From: Calliopsis andreniformis
Taxonomy: Eukaryota; Arthropoda; Insecta; Hymenoptera; Andrenidae
Assembly: GCF_051401765.1 (NCBI RefSeq)
Contig: NW_027480494.1
Span: 372,001 to 436,000 of the forward strand
Direction of reading: 5' to 3'
Length of the DNA stretch: 64,000 nucleotides
In this document: piece after piece, positions 11,711-24,800 of the stretch
Layout: the number at the start of each line of letters is the position of its first letter
Numbering within the stretch: the first letter of the stretch is position 1
Program-made: the position numbers and the translations under genes
The notes under the pieces: model-generated
Database searches by the model: none
What the model saw: only the letters and a program-made list of their open reading frames with translations
What the model was told of the DNA's origin: nothing

Positions 11711-14207
11711 AGCCATAGCCATAGCCATAGCAGCCATAACCATAGCCATAGCAGCCATAGCGATAGCCATAGCAGCCGTAGGCAGAGCCATAGCAGCCAT
11801 AGCTATATCCATAGTAGACACACACATAGCCACAGCCATAGCAGCCATAGCAATAGCCATAGCAGCCATAGCCACAGCCATAGCAGCCATAGCCATAGCC
11901 ATAGCAGCCATAGCCATAGCCAAAGCAGCCATAGCCATAGACATAGCCATAGCAGCTATAGCCATAGCCATAGCCATAGCAGACATAGCCATAGCCATAG
12001 CAGCCATAGCCATAGCCATACCCATAGCAGCCATAGCCATAGCCATAGCAGACATAACCACAGCCATAGCAGCCATAGCCATAGCCATAGCAGCCATAGC
12101 CATAGCCATAGCAGCCATTGCAATAGCCATAGCAGCCATAACCACAGCCATAGCAGCCATAGCCATAGCCATAGCAGCCATAGCCATAGCCATAGCACTT
12201 ATAGCCATAGACATAGCCATAGCAGCCATAGCCATAGCCATAGCCATAGCAGCCATAGACACAGCCATAGCAGCCATAGCCATAGCCATAGCAGACATAG
12301 CCATAGACATAGCCATAGCATCCATAGCCATAGCCATAGCCATGGCCATAGCAGCCATAGCCATACCCATAGCAGCCATAGCCATAGCCATAGCAATCAT
12401 AGCCATAGCCATAGCCATAGCCATAGCCATAGAAATAGCAGCCATAGCCATAGCCGATGCAGCCATAGCCATAGCCATAGCAGCCATAGCCGTAGCCATA
12501 GCAGCCATAGCCATAGCCAATGCAGCCATAGCCATAGCCATAGCAACCATAGCTATATCCATAGCAGACACACACATAGCCACAGCCATAGCAGCCATAA
12601 TCATAGCCATAGCCACAGCAGCCAATGCCATAGCCATAGCCATAGCAGCTGTAGCCATTGCCAAAGCGGCCATAGCCATAGCCATAGCAGCCATAGCAAT
12701 AGCCATAGCAGCCATAACCACAGCCATAGCAGCCATAGCCATAGCCATAGCAGCCATAGCCATAGCCATAGCAGTCATAGCCATAGACATAGCCATAGCA
12801 GCTATAGCCATAGCCATAGCCATAGCAGACATAGCCATAGCCATAGCAGCCATAGCCATAGCCATACCCATAGCAGCCATAGCCATAGCCATAGCAATCA
12901 TGGCCATAGCAAGAGACAAAGCAGCCATAGCCATAGCCACAGCCATAGCAGCCATAGCCATAACCATAGCAGCCATAGCCATAGCCATAGCAGACATAAC
13001 CACAGCCATAGCAGCCATAGCCATAGCCATAGCTGCCATAGGCATGGCCATAGTAGCCAAAGCCATAGCCATAGCAGCCATAGCCATAGACATAGCAGTC
13101 ATAGCCATAGCCATAGCTATAGCCATAGCCATAGCAGCCATAGCCATAGCCGATGCAGCCATAGCCATAGCCATAGCAGCCATAGCCGTAGCCATAGCAG
13201 CCATAGCCATAGCCAATGCAGCCATAACCATAGCCATAGCATCCATAGCGATAGCCATAGCAGCCGTAGGCAGAGCCATAGCAACCATAGCTATATCCAT
13301 AGCAGACACACACATAGCCACAGCCATAGCAGCCATAATCATAGCCATAGCCATAGCAGCCAATGCCATAGCCATAGCCATAGCAGCTGTAGCCATTGCC
13401 AAAGCGGCCATAGCCATAGCCATAGTAGCCAAAGCCATAGCCATAGCAGCCATAGCCATAGACATAGACATAGCCACAGCAGCCATAGCCATAGCCATAG
13501 CCATAGCAATAGCAGCCATAGCCATAGCCGTAGCAGCCATAGCCATAGCCATAGCAGCCATAGCAGCCATAGCGATAGCCATAGCAGCCATAGGCATACC
13601 CATAGCAGCCGGAGCCAGAGCCACAGCAGCCGTAGACATAGCCATAGCCTTAGCATTCATAGCCATAACCATAGCCATAGCAGCCATAGCCATAGCCATA
13701 GCAGCCATAGCGATAGCCATAGCAGCCATAGCCATAGCCATAGCAGCCTTAGGCAGAGCCATAGCAGCCATAGCTATATCCATTGCAGACACACACATAG
13801 CCACAGCCATAGCAGCCATAATCATAGCCATAGCCATAGCAGCCAATGCCATAGCCATAGCCATAGCAGCTGTAGCCATTGCCAAAGCGGCCATAGCCAT
13901 AGCCACAGCAGCCTTAGCCATAGCCATAGCCATAGCAGACATAGCCATAGCCATAGCCATAGCAGCCTTGGCCGTAGCCATAGTCATAGCAGACATAGCC
14001 ATAGCCATAGCCATAGCAGCCATAGCCATAGCCATAGCAGCCGTAGCCATAGCAGCCGCAGCCATAGCCATAGCCATAGCAGCCATTGCCATAGCCATTG
14101 CAGCCATAACCACAGCCATAGCAGCCATAGCCATAGCCATAGCAGCCATAGGCATATCCATAGCAGCGAGAGCCAGAGCCGCAGCAGCCGTAGACATAGC
14201 CATATCC

Positions 14208-16040
14208 TTAGCAGCCATAGACATAACCATAGCCATAGCAGCCATAGCTATAGCCATAGCTGCCATAGCCATAGCCATAGCAGTCATAGCCATAGCCATA
14301 GCCATAGCCATAGCAGCCATAGCCACAGCCATAGCAGCCATAGCCATAGCCATAGCCATAGCCATAGCAGCCATAGCCATAGCCATAGCAGCCATAGCCA
14401 TTGCCATAGCAGACATAGCCACAGCCATAGCAGCCATAGCCATAGCCATAGCTGCCATAGGCATAGCCATACCCATAGCAGCCATAGACATAGCCATAGC
14501 AGTCATAGCCATAGCCATAGCCATAGCCATAGCAGCCATAGCCATAGCCATAGCAGCCATAGCCATAGCCATAGCAGCCATAGCAATAGCCATAGCAGCC
14601 ATAACCACAGCCACAGCAGCCATAGCCATAGCCATAGCAGCCATAGCCATAGCCATAGCAGTCATAGCCATAGACATAGTCATAGCAGCTATAGCCATAG
14701 CCATAGCCATAGCAGACATAGCCATAGCCATAGCAGCCATAGCCATAGCCATACCCATAGCAGCCATAGCCATAGCCATAGCAATCATGGCCATAGCCAG
14801 AGACAAAGCAGCCATAGTCATAGCCACAGCCATAGCAGTCATAGCCATAACCATAGCAGCCATAGCCATAGCCATAGCAGACATAACCACAGCCATAGCA
14901 GCCATAGCCATAGCCATAGCTGCCATAGGCATGGCAATAGTAGCCAAAGCCATAGCCATAGCAGCCATAGCCATAGACATAGCCATAGCATCCATAGCCA
15001 TAGCCACAGCCATGGCCATAGCAGCCATAGCCATACCCATAGCAGCCATAGCCATAGCCATTGCAATCATAGCCATAGCCATAGCCATAGCCATAGCCAT
15101 AGCAGCCATAGCCATAGCCGATGCAGCCATAGCCATAGCCATAGCAGCCATAGCCGTAGCCATAGCAGCCATACCCATAGCCAATGCAGCCATAACCATA
15201 GCCATAGCATCCATAGCGATAGCCATAGCAGCCGTAGGCAGAGCCATAGCAACCATAGCTATATCCATAGCAGACACACACATAGCCACAGCCATAGCAG
15301 CCATAATCATAGCCATAGCCATAGCAGCCAATGCCATAGCCATAGCCATAGCAGCTGTAGCCATTGCCAAAGCGGCCATAGCCATAGCCATAGCAGCCAT
15401 AGCAATAGCCATAGCAGCCATAACCACAGCCATAGCAGCCATAGCCATAGCCATAGCAGCCATAGCCATAGCCATAGCAGCCATAGCCATAGCCATAGCA
15501 GTTATAGCCATAGACATAGCCATAGCAGCCATAGCCATAGCCATAGCCATAGCAGCCATAGCCATAGCCATAGCAGCCGTAGCAATAGCCATACCCATAG
15601 CAGCCATAGCCATAGCCATAGCAATCATGGCCATAGCCAGAGACAAAGCAGCCATAGCCATAGCCACAGCCATAGCAGCCATAGCCATAACCATAGCAGC
15701 CATAGCCATAGCCATAGCAGACATAACCACAGCCATAGCAGCCATAGCCATAGCCATAGCTGCCATAGGCATGGCCATAGTAGCCAAAGCCATAGCCATA
15801 GCAGCCATAGCCATAGACATAGCAGTCATAGCCATAGCCATAGCTATAGCCATAGCCATAGCAGCCATAGCCATAGCCGATGCAGCCATAGCCATAGCCA
15901 TAGCAGCCATAGCCGTAGCCGTAGCAGCCATAGCCATAGCCAATGCAGCCATAACCATAGCCATAGCATCCATAGCGATAGCCATAGCAGCCGTAGGCAG
16001 AGCCATAGCAACCATAGCTATATCCATAGCAGACACACAC
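14208..16040 (-). other. 610-codon Cys/Gly/Tyr-rich open frame in unit B (repeated at 24348-26180)
   Basis: This is the longest uninterrupted stretch in the - strand Tyr-Gly frame. It starts at the CA-rich module at 16032 and ends at the TTA mark near 14,208. The unit B copy at 24348-26180 preserves the full length with a few residue changes. Related shorter frames lie at 11616-13313 (565 codons), 21819-23453 (544 codons) and 32070-33491 (473 codons). This frame is vulnerable to stops (TAT to TAA or TAG), so 610 open codons is a little less trivial than in the Met-Ala frame, but no other gene signal is visible. Confidence 0.25.
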
Positions 16041-17908
16041 ATAGCCACAGCCATAGCAGCCATAATCATAGCCATAGCCATAGCAGCCAATGCCATAGCC
16101 ATAGCCATAGCAGCTGTAGCCATTGCCAAAGCGGCCATAGCCATAGCCACAGCAGCCTTAGCCATAGCCATACCCATAGCAGACATAGCCATAGCCATAG
16201 CCATAGCAGCCTTGGCCGTAGCCATAGTCATAGCAGACATAGCCATAGCCATAGCCATAGCAGCCATAGCCATAGCCATAGCCATAGCCATAGCTGCCAT
16301 AGCCATAGCCGTAGCAGCCATAGCCATAGCCATAGCAGCCATAGCAGCCATAGCGATAGCCATAGCAGTCATAGGCATACCCATAGCAGCCGGAGCCAGT
16401 GCCACAGCAGCCGTAGACATAGCCATAGCCTTAGCATTCATAGCCATAACCATAGCCATAGCAGCCATAGCTATAGCCATAGCAGCCATAGCGATAGCCA
16501 TAGCAGCCATAGCCATAGCCATAGCAGTCATAGCCATAGCCATAGCCATAACAGCCATAGCCATAGCAGCCATAGCCATAGCCATAGCCATAGCCGTAGC
16601 AGCCATAGCCATAGCCATAGCAGCCATAGCCATAGCCATAGCAGCAATAGCCATAGCCAGAGCAGTCATAGCCACAGCCATAGCAGTCATGGCCATAGCC
16701 ACAGCAGCCATAAGCATAGCCATACCCACAGCAGCCATAGCCATAGCCATAGCAGTCATAGCCATAGCCATAGCCATAACAGCCATAGCCATAGCCATAG
16801 CCATAGCAGCCATAGCCATAGCCATAGCAGCCATAGCAATAGCCATAGCAGACATAACCACAGCCACAGCAGCCATAGCCATAGCCATAGCAGCCATAGA
16901 CATAGCCATAGCAGCCAGAGCCAGAGCCACAGCAGCCGTAGACATAGCCATAGCCTTAGGGGCCATAGACATAACCATAGCCATAGCAGCCATAGAAATA
17001 GCCATAGCCGCCACAGCCATGGCCATTGTATCTAAAACCATAGCCATAGCAGCCATAGCCAAAGACATAGCCATAGCAGCCATAGCCATAGCCATAGCCA
17101 TAGCCATAGCAGCCATAGCCATAGCCATAGCAGCCATAGCCATAGCCATAGCCATAGCAGCCGTATCCATAGCCATAGTAGCCATAGCCATAGCCATAGC
17201 AGCCATAGTCGCCATAGCCATAACCATAGCAGCCATAGCCATAGCCATAGCAGACATAGCCATAGCCATAGCCATAGCAGCCGTATCCATAGCCATAGCC
17301 ATAGCAGCCATAGCCATAGCCATTGCAGCCATAGCCATAGCCATAGCAGCCATAGCCATAGCCATACCCATAGCAGCCATAGCCATACCCATAGCAGTCA
17401 TGGCCATAGCCATAGACAAAGCAACCATAGGCATAGCCACAGCCATAGCAGCCATAGCCATAACCATAGCAGACATAACCACAGCCATAGCAGCCATAGC
17501 CATAGCCATAGCAGCCATAGCCATCGCCATAGCCTTAGCAGCAATAGCCATAGTCATAGCCATAGCCATAGCAGCTATAGCCATAGCCATAGCCATAGCA
17601 GCCACAGCCGTAGCCACAGCAGCCATAGCCATAGCCATAGCAGCCATAGTAGACATAGCCATAGCCATAGCAGCCATAGCCATAGCCATAGCAGCCATAG
17701 CCATAGCTATAGCAGCCAGAGCCGGAGCCACAGCAGCCGTAGACATAGCCATAGCCTTAGCAGCCATAGCCATAGCCATAGCTATAGCAGCCATAGGCAT
17801 AGCAGCCATAGACATATCCATAGCAGCCAGAGCCAGAGCCACAGCAGCCGTAGACATAGCCATAGCATCCATAGCCATAGCAGCCGTAGCCATAGCCATA
17901 GCTGCCAT

Positions 17909-20113
17909 AGTCATAACCTTAGCCATTGCAGCCATAGCCATAGCCATAGCAGCCATAGCCGTAGCCATAGCAGCCATAGCCATAGTCATAGCAGCCATAG
18001 CCATAGCCATAGCAGCCATAGCGATAGCCGTAGCAGCCGTAGGCATAGCCATAGCAGCCATAGCTATATCCATAGCAGACACACACATAGCCACAGCCAT
18101 AGCAGCCATAATCATAGCCATAGCCATAGCCGCCACAGCCATGGCCATAGTATCCAAAACCATAGCCATAGCAGCCATAGCCAAAGACATAGCCATAGCA
18201 GCCATAGCCATAGCCATAGCCATACCAGCCACAGCCATATCCATTGCAGCCATAGCCGTAGCCATAGCAGCCATAGCCATAGCCAATGCAGCCATAACCA
18301 TAGCCATAGCATCCATAGCGATAGCCATAGCAGCCGTAGGCAGAGCCATAGCAGCCATAGCCATAGCCATAGCAGACATAGCCATAGCCATAGCCATAGC
18401 AGCCGTATCCATAGCCATAGCCATAGCAGCCATAGCCATAGCCATCGCAGCCATAGCCATAGCCATAGCAGCCATAGCCATAGCTATAGCAGCCAGAGCC
18501 GGAGCCACAGCAGCCGTAGACATAGCCATAGCCTTAGCAGCCATAGCCATAGCCATAGCTATAGCAGCCATAGGCATAGCAGCCATAGACATATCCATAG
18601 CAGCCAGAGCCAGAGCCACAGCAGCCGTAGACATAGCCATAGCATCCATAGCCATAGCAGCCGTAGCCATAGCCATAGCTGCCATAGTCATAACCTTAGC
18701 CATTGCAGCCATAGCCATAGCCATAGCAGCCATAGCCGTAGCCATAGCAGCCATAGCCATAGTCATAGCAGCCATAGCCATAGCCATAGCAGCCATAGCG
18801 ATAGCCGTAGCAGCCGTAGGCATAGCCATAGCAGCCATAGCTATATCCATAGCAGACACACACATAGCCACAGCCATAGCAGCCATAATCATAGCCATAG
18901 TCATAGCCGCCACAGCCATGGCCATAGTATCCAAAACCATAGCCATAGCAGCCATAGCCAAAGACATAGCCATAGCAGCCATAGCCATAGCCATAGCCAT
19001 ACCAGCCACAGCCATATCCATTGCAGCCATAGCCGTAGCCATAGCAGCCATAGCCATAGCCAATGCAGCCATAACCATAGCCATAGCATCCATAGCGATA
19101 GCCATAGCAGCCGTAGGCAGAGCCATAGCAGCCATAGCTATATCCATAGCAGACACACACATAGCCACAGCCATAGCAGCCATAATCATAGCCATAGCCA
19201 TAGCAGCCAATGGCATAGCCATAGCCATAGCAGCTGTAGCCATTGCCAAAGCGGCCATAGCCATAGCTACAGCAGCCTTAGCCATAGCCATAGCCATAGC
19301 AGACATAGCCATAGCCATAGCCATAGCAGCCTTGGCCGTAGCCATAGTCATAGCAGACATAGCCATAGCCATAGCCATAGCAGCCATAGCCATAGCCATA
19401 GCAGCCGTAGCCATAGCAGCCGCAGCCATAGCCATAGCCATAGCAGCCATTGCCATAGCCATTGCAGCCATAACCACAGCCATAGCAGCCATAGCCATAG
19501 CCATAGCAGCCATAGGCATATCCATAGCAGCGAGAGCCAGAGCCGCAGCAGCCGTAGACATAGCCATATCCTTAGCAGCCATAGACATAACCATAGCCAT
19601 AGCAGCCATAGCTCTAGCCATAGCTGCCATAGCCATGGCCATAGTAGCCAAAGCCATAGCCATAGCAGCCATAGCCACAGCCATAGCAGACATAGCTACA
19701 GCCATAGCAGCCATAGCCATAGCCATAGCTGCCATAGGCATAGCCATACCCATAGCAGCCATAGACAAAGCCATAGCAGTCATAGCCATAGCCATAGCCA
19801 TAGCCATAGCAGCCATGGCCATAGCCACAGCAGCCATAGCCATAGCCATAGCAGCCATAGCAATAGCCATAGCACCCATAACCACAGCCATAGCAGCCAT
19901 AGCCATAGCCATAGCAGCCATAGCCATAGCCATTGCAGTCATAGCCATAGACATAGCCATAGCAGCTATAGCCATAGCCATAGCCATAGCAGACATAGCC
20001 ATAGCCATAGCAGCCATAGCAATAGCCATAGCACCCATAACCACAGCCATAGCGGCCATAGCCATAGCCATAGCAGTCATAGCCATAGCCATAGCCATAG
20101 CAGCCATAGCCAT
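17909..20113 (+). repeat. 2,205-bp inner duplication of unit B, first copy
   Basis: CATAACCTTAGCC at about 17,916 and 20,121, and the CA-rich modules at 18078/20283, 18855/21060 and 19152/21357, all share an offset of exactly 2,205 bp (105 x 21). Within each copy a 777-bp spacing (18078-18855, 20283-21060) marks a still older duplication. The whole arrangement recurs in unit B copy 2, so the 2,205-bp event predates the 10-kb one. Confidence 0.85.
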
Positions 20114-21850
20114 AGTCATAACCTTAGCCATTGCAGCCATAGCCATAGCCATAGCAGCCATAGCCGTAGCCATAGCAGCCATAGCCATAGTCATAGCAGC
20201 CATAGCCATAGCCATAGCAGCCATAGCGATAGCCGTAGCAGCCGTAGGCATAGCCATAGCAGCCATAGCTATATCCATAGCAGACACACACATAGCCACA
20301 GCCATAGCAGCCATAATCATAGCCATAGCCATAGCCGCCACAGCCATGGCCATAGTATCCAAAACCATAGCCATAGCAGCCATAGCCAAAGACATAGCCA
20401 TAGCAGCCATAGCCATAGCCATAGCCATACCAGCCACAGCCATATCCATTGCAGCCATAGCCGTAGCCATAGCAGCCATAGCCATAGCCAATGCAGCCAT
20501 AACCATAGCCATAGCATCCATAGCGATAGCCATAGCAGCCGTAGGCAGAGCCATAGCAGCCATAGCCATAGCCATAGCAGACATAGCCATAGCCATAGCC
20601 ATAGCAGCCGTATCCATAGCCATAGCCATAGCAGCCATAGCCATAGCCATTGCAGCCATAGCCATAGCCATAGCAGCCATAGCCATAGCTATAGCAGCCA
20701 GAGCCGGAGCCACAGCAGCCGTAGACATAGCTATAGCCTTAGCAGCAATAGCCATAGCCATAGCTATAGCAGCCATAGGCATAGCAGCCATAGACATATC
20801 CATAGCAGCCAGAGCCAGAGCCACAGCAGCCGTAGACATAGCCATAGCATCCATAGCCATAGCAGCCGTAGCCATAGCCATAGCTGCCATAGTCATAACC
20901 TTAGCCATTGCAGCCATAGCCATAGCCATAGCAGCCATAGCCGTAGCCATAGCAGCCATAGCCATAGTCATAGCAGCCATAGCCATAGCCATAGCAGCCA
21001 TAGCGATAGCCGTAGCAGCCGTAGGCATAGCCATAGCAGCCATAGCTATATCCATAGCAGACACACACATAGCCACAGCCATAGCAGCCATAATCATAGC
21101 CATAGCCATAGCCGCCACAGCCATTGCCATAGTATCCAAAACCATAGCCATAGCAGCCATAGCCAAAGACATAGCCATAGCAGCCATAGCCATAGCCATA
21201 GCCATACCAGCCACAGCCATATCCATTGCAGCCATAGCCGTAGCCATAGCAGCCATAGCCATAGCCAATGCAGCCATAACCATAGCCATAGCATCCATAG
21301 CGATAGCCATAGCAGCCGTAGGCAGAGCCATAGCAGCCATAGCTATATCCATAGCAGACACACACATAGCCACAGCCATAGCAGCCATAATCATAGCCAT
21401 AGCCATAGCAGCCAATGGCATAGCCATAGCCATAGCAGCTGTAGCCATTGCCAAAGCGGCCATAGCCATAGCTACAGCAGCCTTAGCCATAGCCATAGCC
21501 ATAGCAGACATAGCCATAGCCATAGCCATAGCAGCCTTGGCCGTAGCCATAGTCATAGCAGACATAGCCATAGCCATAGCCATAGCAGCCATAGCCATAG
21601 CCATAGCAGCCGTAGCCATAGCAGCCGCAGCCATAGCCATAGCCATAGCAGCCATTGCCATAGCCATTGCAGCCATAACCACAGCCATAGCAGCCATAGC
21701 CATAGCCATAGCAGCCATAGGCATATCCATAGCAGCGAGAGCCAGAGCCGCAGCAGCCGTAGACATAGCCATATCCTTAGCAGCCATAGACATAACCATA
21801 GCCATAGCAGCCATAGCTCTAGCCATAGCTGCCATAGCCATGGCCATAGT
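20114..21850 (+). repeat. 2,205-bp inner duplication of unit B, second (shorter) copy
   Basis: This follows 17,909 onward at +2,205 until the unit B junction at about 21,850. There the first copy reads GTAGCCAAAGCC and this copy jumps to GTAGCCATAGCC, the left end of unit B copy 2. Confidence 0.82.
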
Positions 21851-24800
21851 AGCCATAGCCATAGCCATAGCAGCCATAACCATAGCCATAGCAGCCATAG
21901 CGATAGCCATAGCAGCCGTAGGCAGAGCCATAGCAGCCATAGCTATATCCATAGTAGACACACACATAGCCACAGCCATAGCAGCCATAGCAATAGCCAT
22001 AGCAGCCATAGCCACAGCCATAGCAGCCATAGCCATAGCCATAGCAGCCATAGCCATAGCCAAAGCAGCCATAGCCATAGACATAGCCATAGCAGCTATA
22101 GCCATAGCCATAGCCATAGCAGACATAGCCATAGCCATAGCAGCCATAGCCATAGCCATACCCATAGCAGCCATAGCCATAGCCATAGCAGACATAACCA
22201 CAGCCATAGCAGCCATAGCCATAGCCATAGCAGCCATAGCCATAGCCATAGCAGCCATTGCAATAGCCATAGCAGCCATAACCACAGCCATAGCAGCCAT
22301 AGCCATAGCCATAGCAGCCATAGCCATAGCCATAGCACTTATAGCCATAGACATAGCCATAGCAGCCATAGCCATAGCCATAGCCATAGCAGCCATAGAC
22401 ACAGCCATAGCAGCCATAGCCATAGCCATAGCAGACATAGCCATAGACATAGCCATAGCATCCATAGCCATAGCCATAGCCATGGCCATAGCAGCCATAG
22501 CCATACCCATAGCAGCCATAGCCATAGCTATAGCAATCATAGCCATAGCCATAGCCATAGCCATAGCCATAGCAATAGCAGCCATAGCCATAGCCGATGC
22601 AGCCATAGCCATAGCCATAGCAGCCATAGCCGTAGCCATAGCAGCCATAGCCATAGCCAATGCAGCCATAGCCATAGCCATAGCAACCATAGCTATATCC
22701 ATAGCAGACACACACATAGCCACAGCCATAGCAGCCATAATCATAGCCATAGCCACAGCAGCCAATGCCATAGCCATAGCCATAGCAGCTGTAGCCATTG
22801 CCAAAGCGGCCATAGCCATAGCCATAGCAGCCATAGCAATAGCCATAGCAGCCATAACCACAGCCATAGCAGCCATAGCCATAGCCATAGCAGCCATAGC
22901 CATAGCCATAGCAGTCATAGCCATAGACATAGCCATAGCAGCTATAGCCATAGCCATAGCCATAGCAGACATAGCCATAGCCATAGCAGCCATAGCCATA
23001 GCCATACCCATAGCAGCCATAGCCATAGCCATAGCAATCATGGCCATAGCAAGAGACAAAGCAGCCATAGCCATAGCCACAGCCATAGCAGCCATAGCCA
23101 TAACCATAGCAGCCATAGCCATAGCCATAGCAGACATAACCACAGCCATAGCAGCCATAGCCATAGCCATAGCTGCCATAGGCATGGCCATAGTAGCCAA
23201 AGCCATAGCCATAGCAGCCATAGCCATAGACATAGCAGTCATAGCCATAGCCATAGCTATAGCCATAGCCATAGCAGCCATAGCCATAGCCGATGCAGCC
23301 ATAGCCATAGCCATAGCAGCCATAGCCGTAGCCATAGCAGCCATAGCCATAGCCAATGCAGCCATAACCATAGCCATAGCATCCATAGCGATAGCCATAG
23401 CAGCCGTAGGCAGAGCCATAGCAACCATAGCTATATCCATAGCAGACACACACATAGCCACAGCCATAGCAGCCATAATCATAGCCATAGCCATAGCAGC
23501 CAATGCCATAGCCATAGCCATAGCAGCTGTAGCCATTGCCAAAGCGGCCATAGCCATAGCCATAGTAGCCAAAGCCATAGCCATAGCAGCCATAGCCATA
23601 GACATAGACATAGCCACAGCAGCCATAGCCATAGCCATAGCCATAGCAATAGCAGCCATAGCCATAGCCGTAGCAGCCATAGCCATAGCCATAGCAGCCA
23701 TAGCAGCCATAGCGATAGCCATAGCAGCCATAGGCATACCCATAGCAGCCGGAGCCAGAGCCACAGCAGCCGTAGACATAGCCATAGCCTTAGCATTCAT
23801 AGCCATAACCATAGCCATAGCAGCCATAGCCATAGCCATAGCAGCCATAGCGATAGCCATAGCAGCCATAGCCATAGCCATAGCACCCTTAGGCAGAGCC
23901 ATAGCAGCCATAGCTATATCCATTGCAGACACACACATAGCCACAGCCATAGCAGCCATAATCATAGCCATAGCCATAGCAGCCAATGCCATAGCCATAG
24001 CCATAGCAGCTGTAGCCATTGCCAAAGCGGCCATAGCCATAGCCACAGCAGCCTTAGCCATAGCCATAGCCATAGCAGACATAGCCATAGCCATAGCCAT
24101 AGCAGCCTTGGCCGTAGCCATAGTCATAGCAGACATAGCCATAGCCATAGCCATAGCAGCCATAGCCATAGCCATAGCAGCCGTAGCCATAGCAGCCGCA
24201 GCCATAGCCATAGCCATGGCAGCCATTGCCATAGCCATTGCAGCCATAACCACAGCCATAGCAGCCATAGCCATAGCCATAGCAGCCATAGGCATATCCA
24301 TAGCAGCGAGAGCCAGAGCCGCAGCAGCCGTAGACATAGCCATATCCTTAGCAGCCATAGACATAACCATAGCCATAGCAGCCATAGCTATAGCCATAGC
24401 TGCCATAGCCATAGCCATAGCAGTCATAGCCATAGCCATAGCCATAGCCATAGCAGCCATAGCCACAGCCATAGCAGCCATAGCCATAGCCATAGCCATA
24501 GCCATAGCAGCCATAGCCATAGCCATAGCAGCCATAGCCATTGCCATAGCAGACATAGCCACAGCCATAGCAGCCATAGCCATAGCCATAGCTGCCATAG
24601 GCATAGCCATACCCATAGCAGCCATAGACATAGCCATAGCAGTCATAGCCATAGCCATAGCCATAGCCATAGCAGCCATAGCCATAGCCATAGCAGCCAT
24701 AGCCATAGCCATAGCAGACATAGCAATAGCCATAGCAGCCATAACCACAGCCACAGCAGCCATAGCCATAGCCATAGCAGCCATAGCCATAGCCATAGCA

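Larger units (their letters stand above)
11711..21850 (+). repeat. Higher-order unit B, copy 1 (10,140 bp)
   Basis: The stretch from about 11,711 is repeated from 21,851 at an offset of 10,140 bp. GACACACACATA modules lie at 11817, 12567, 13305, 13788, 15273, 16032, 18078, 18855, 19152, 20283, 21060 and 21357. Inner duplications are visible: module pairs 12567/13305 and 15273/16032 imply a roughly 2.7-kb duplication, and 18078-19152 is repeated at +2,205. Unit B also holds the 120-bp GTATCC dimer near 17,160-17,290 and GTATCCAAAACC modules. No gene is seen. Confidence 0.92.
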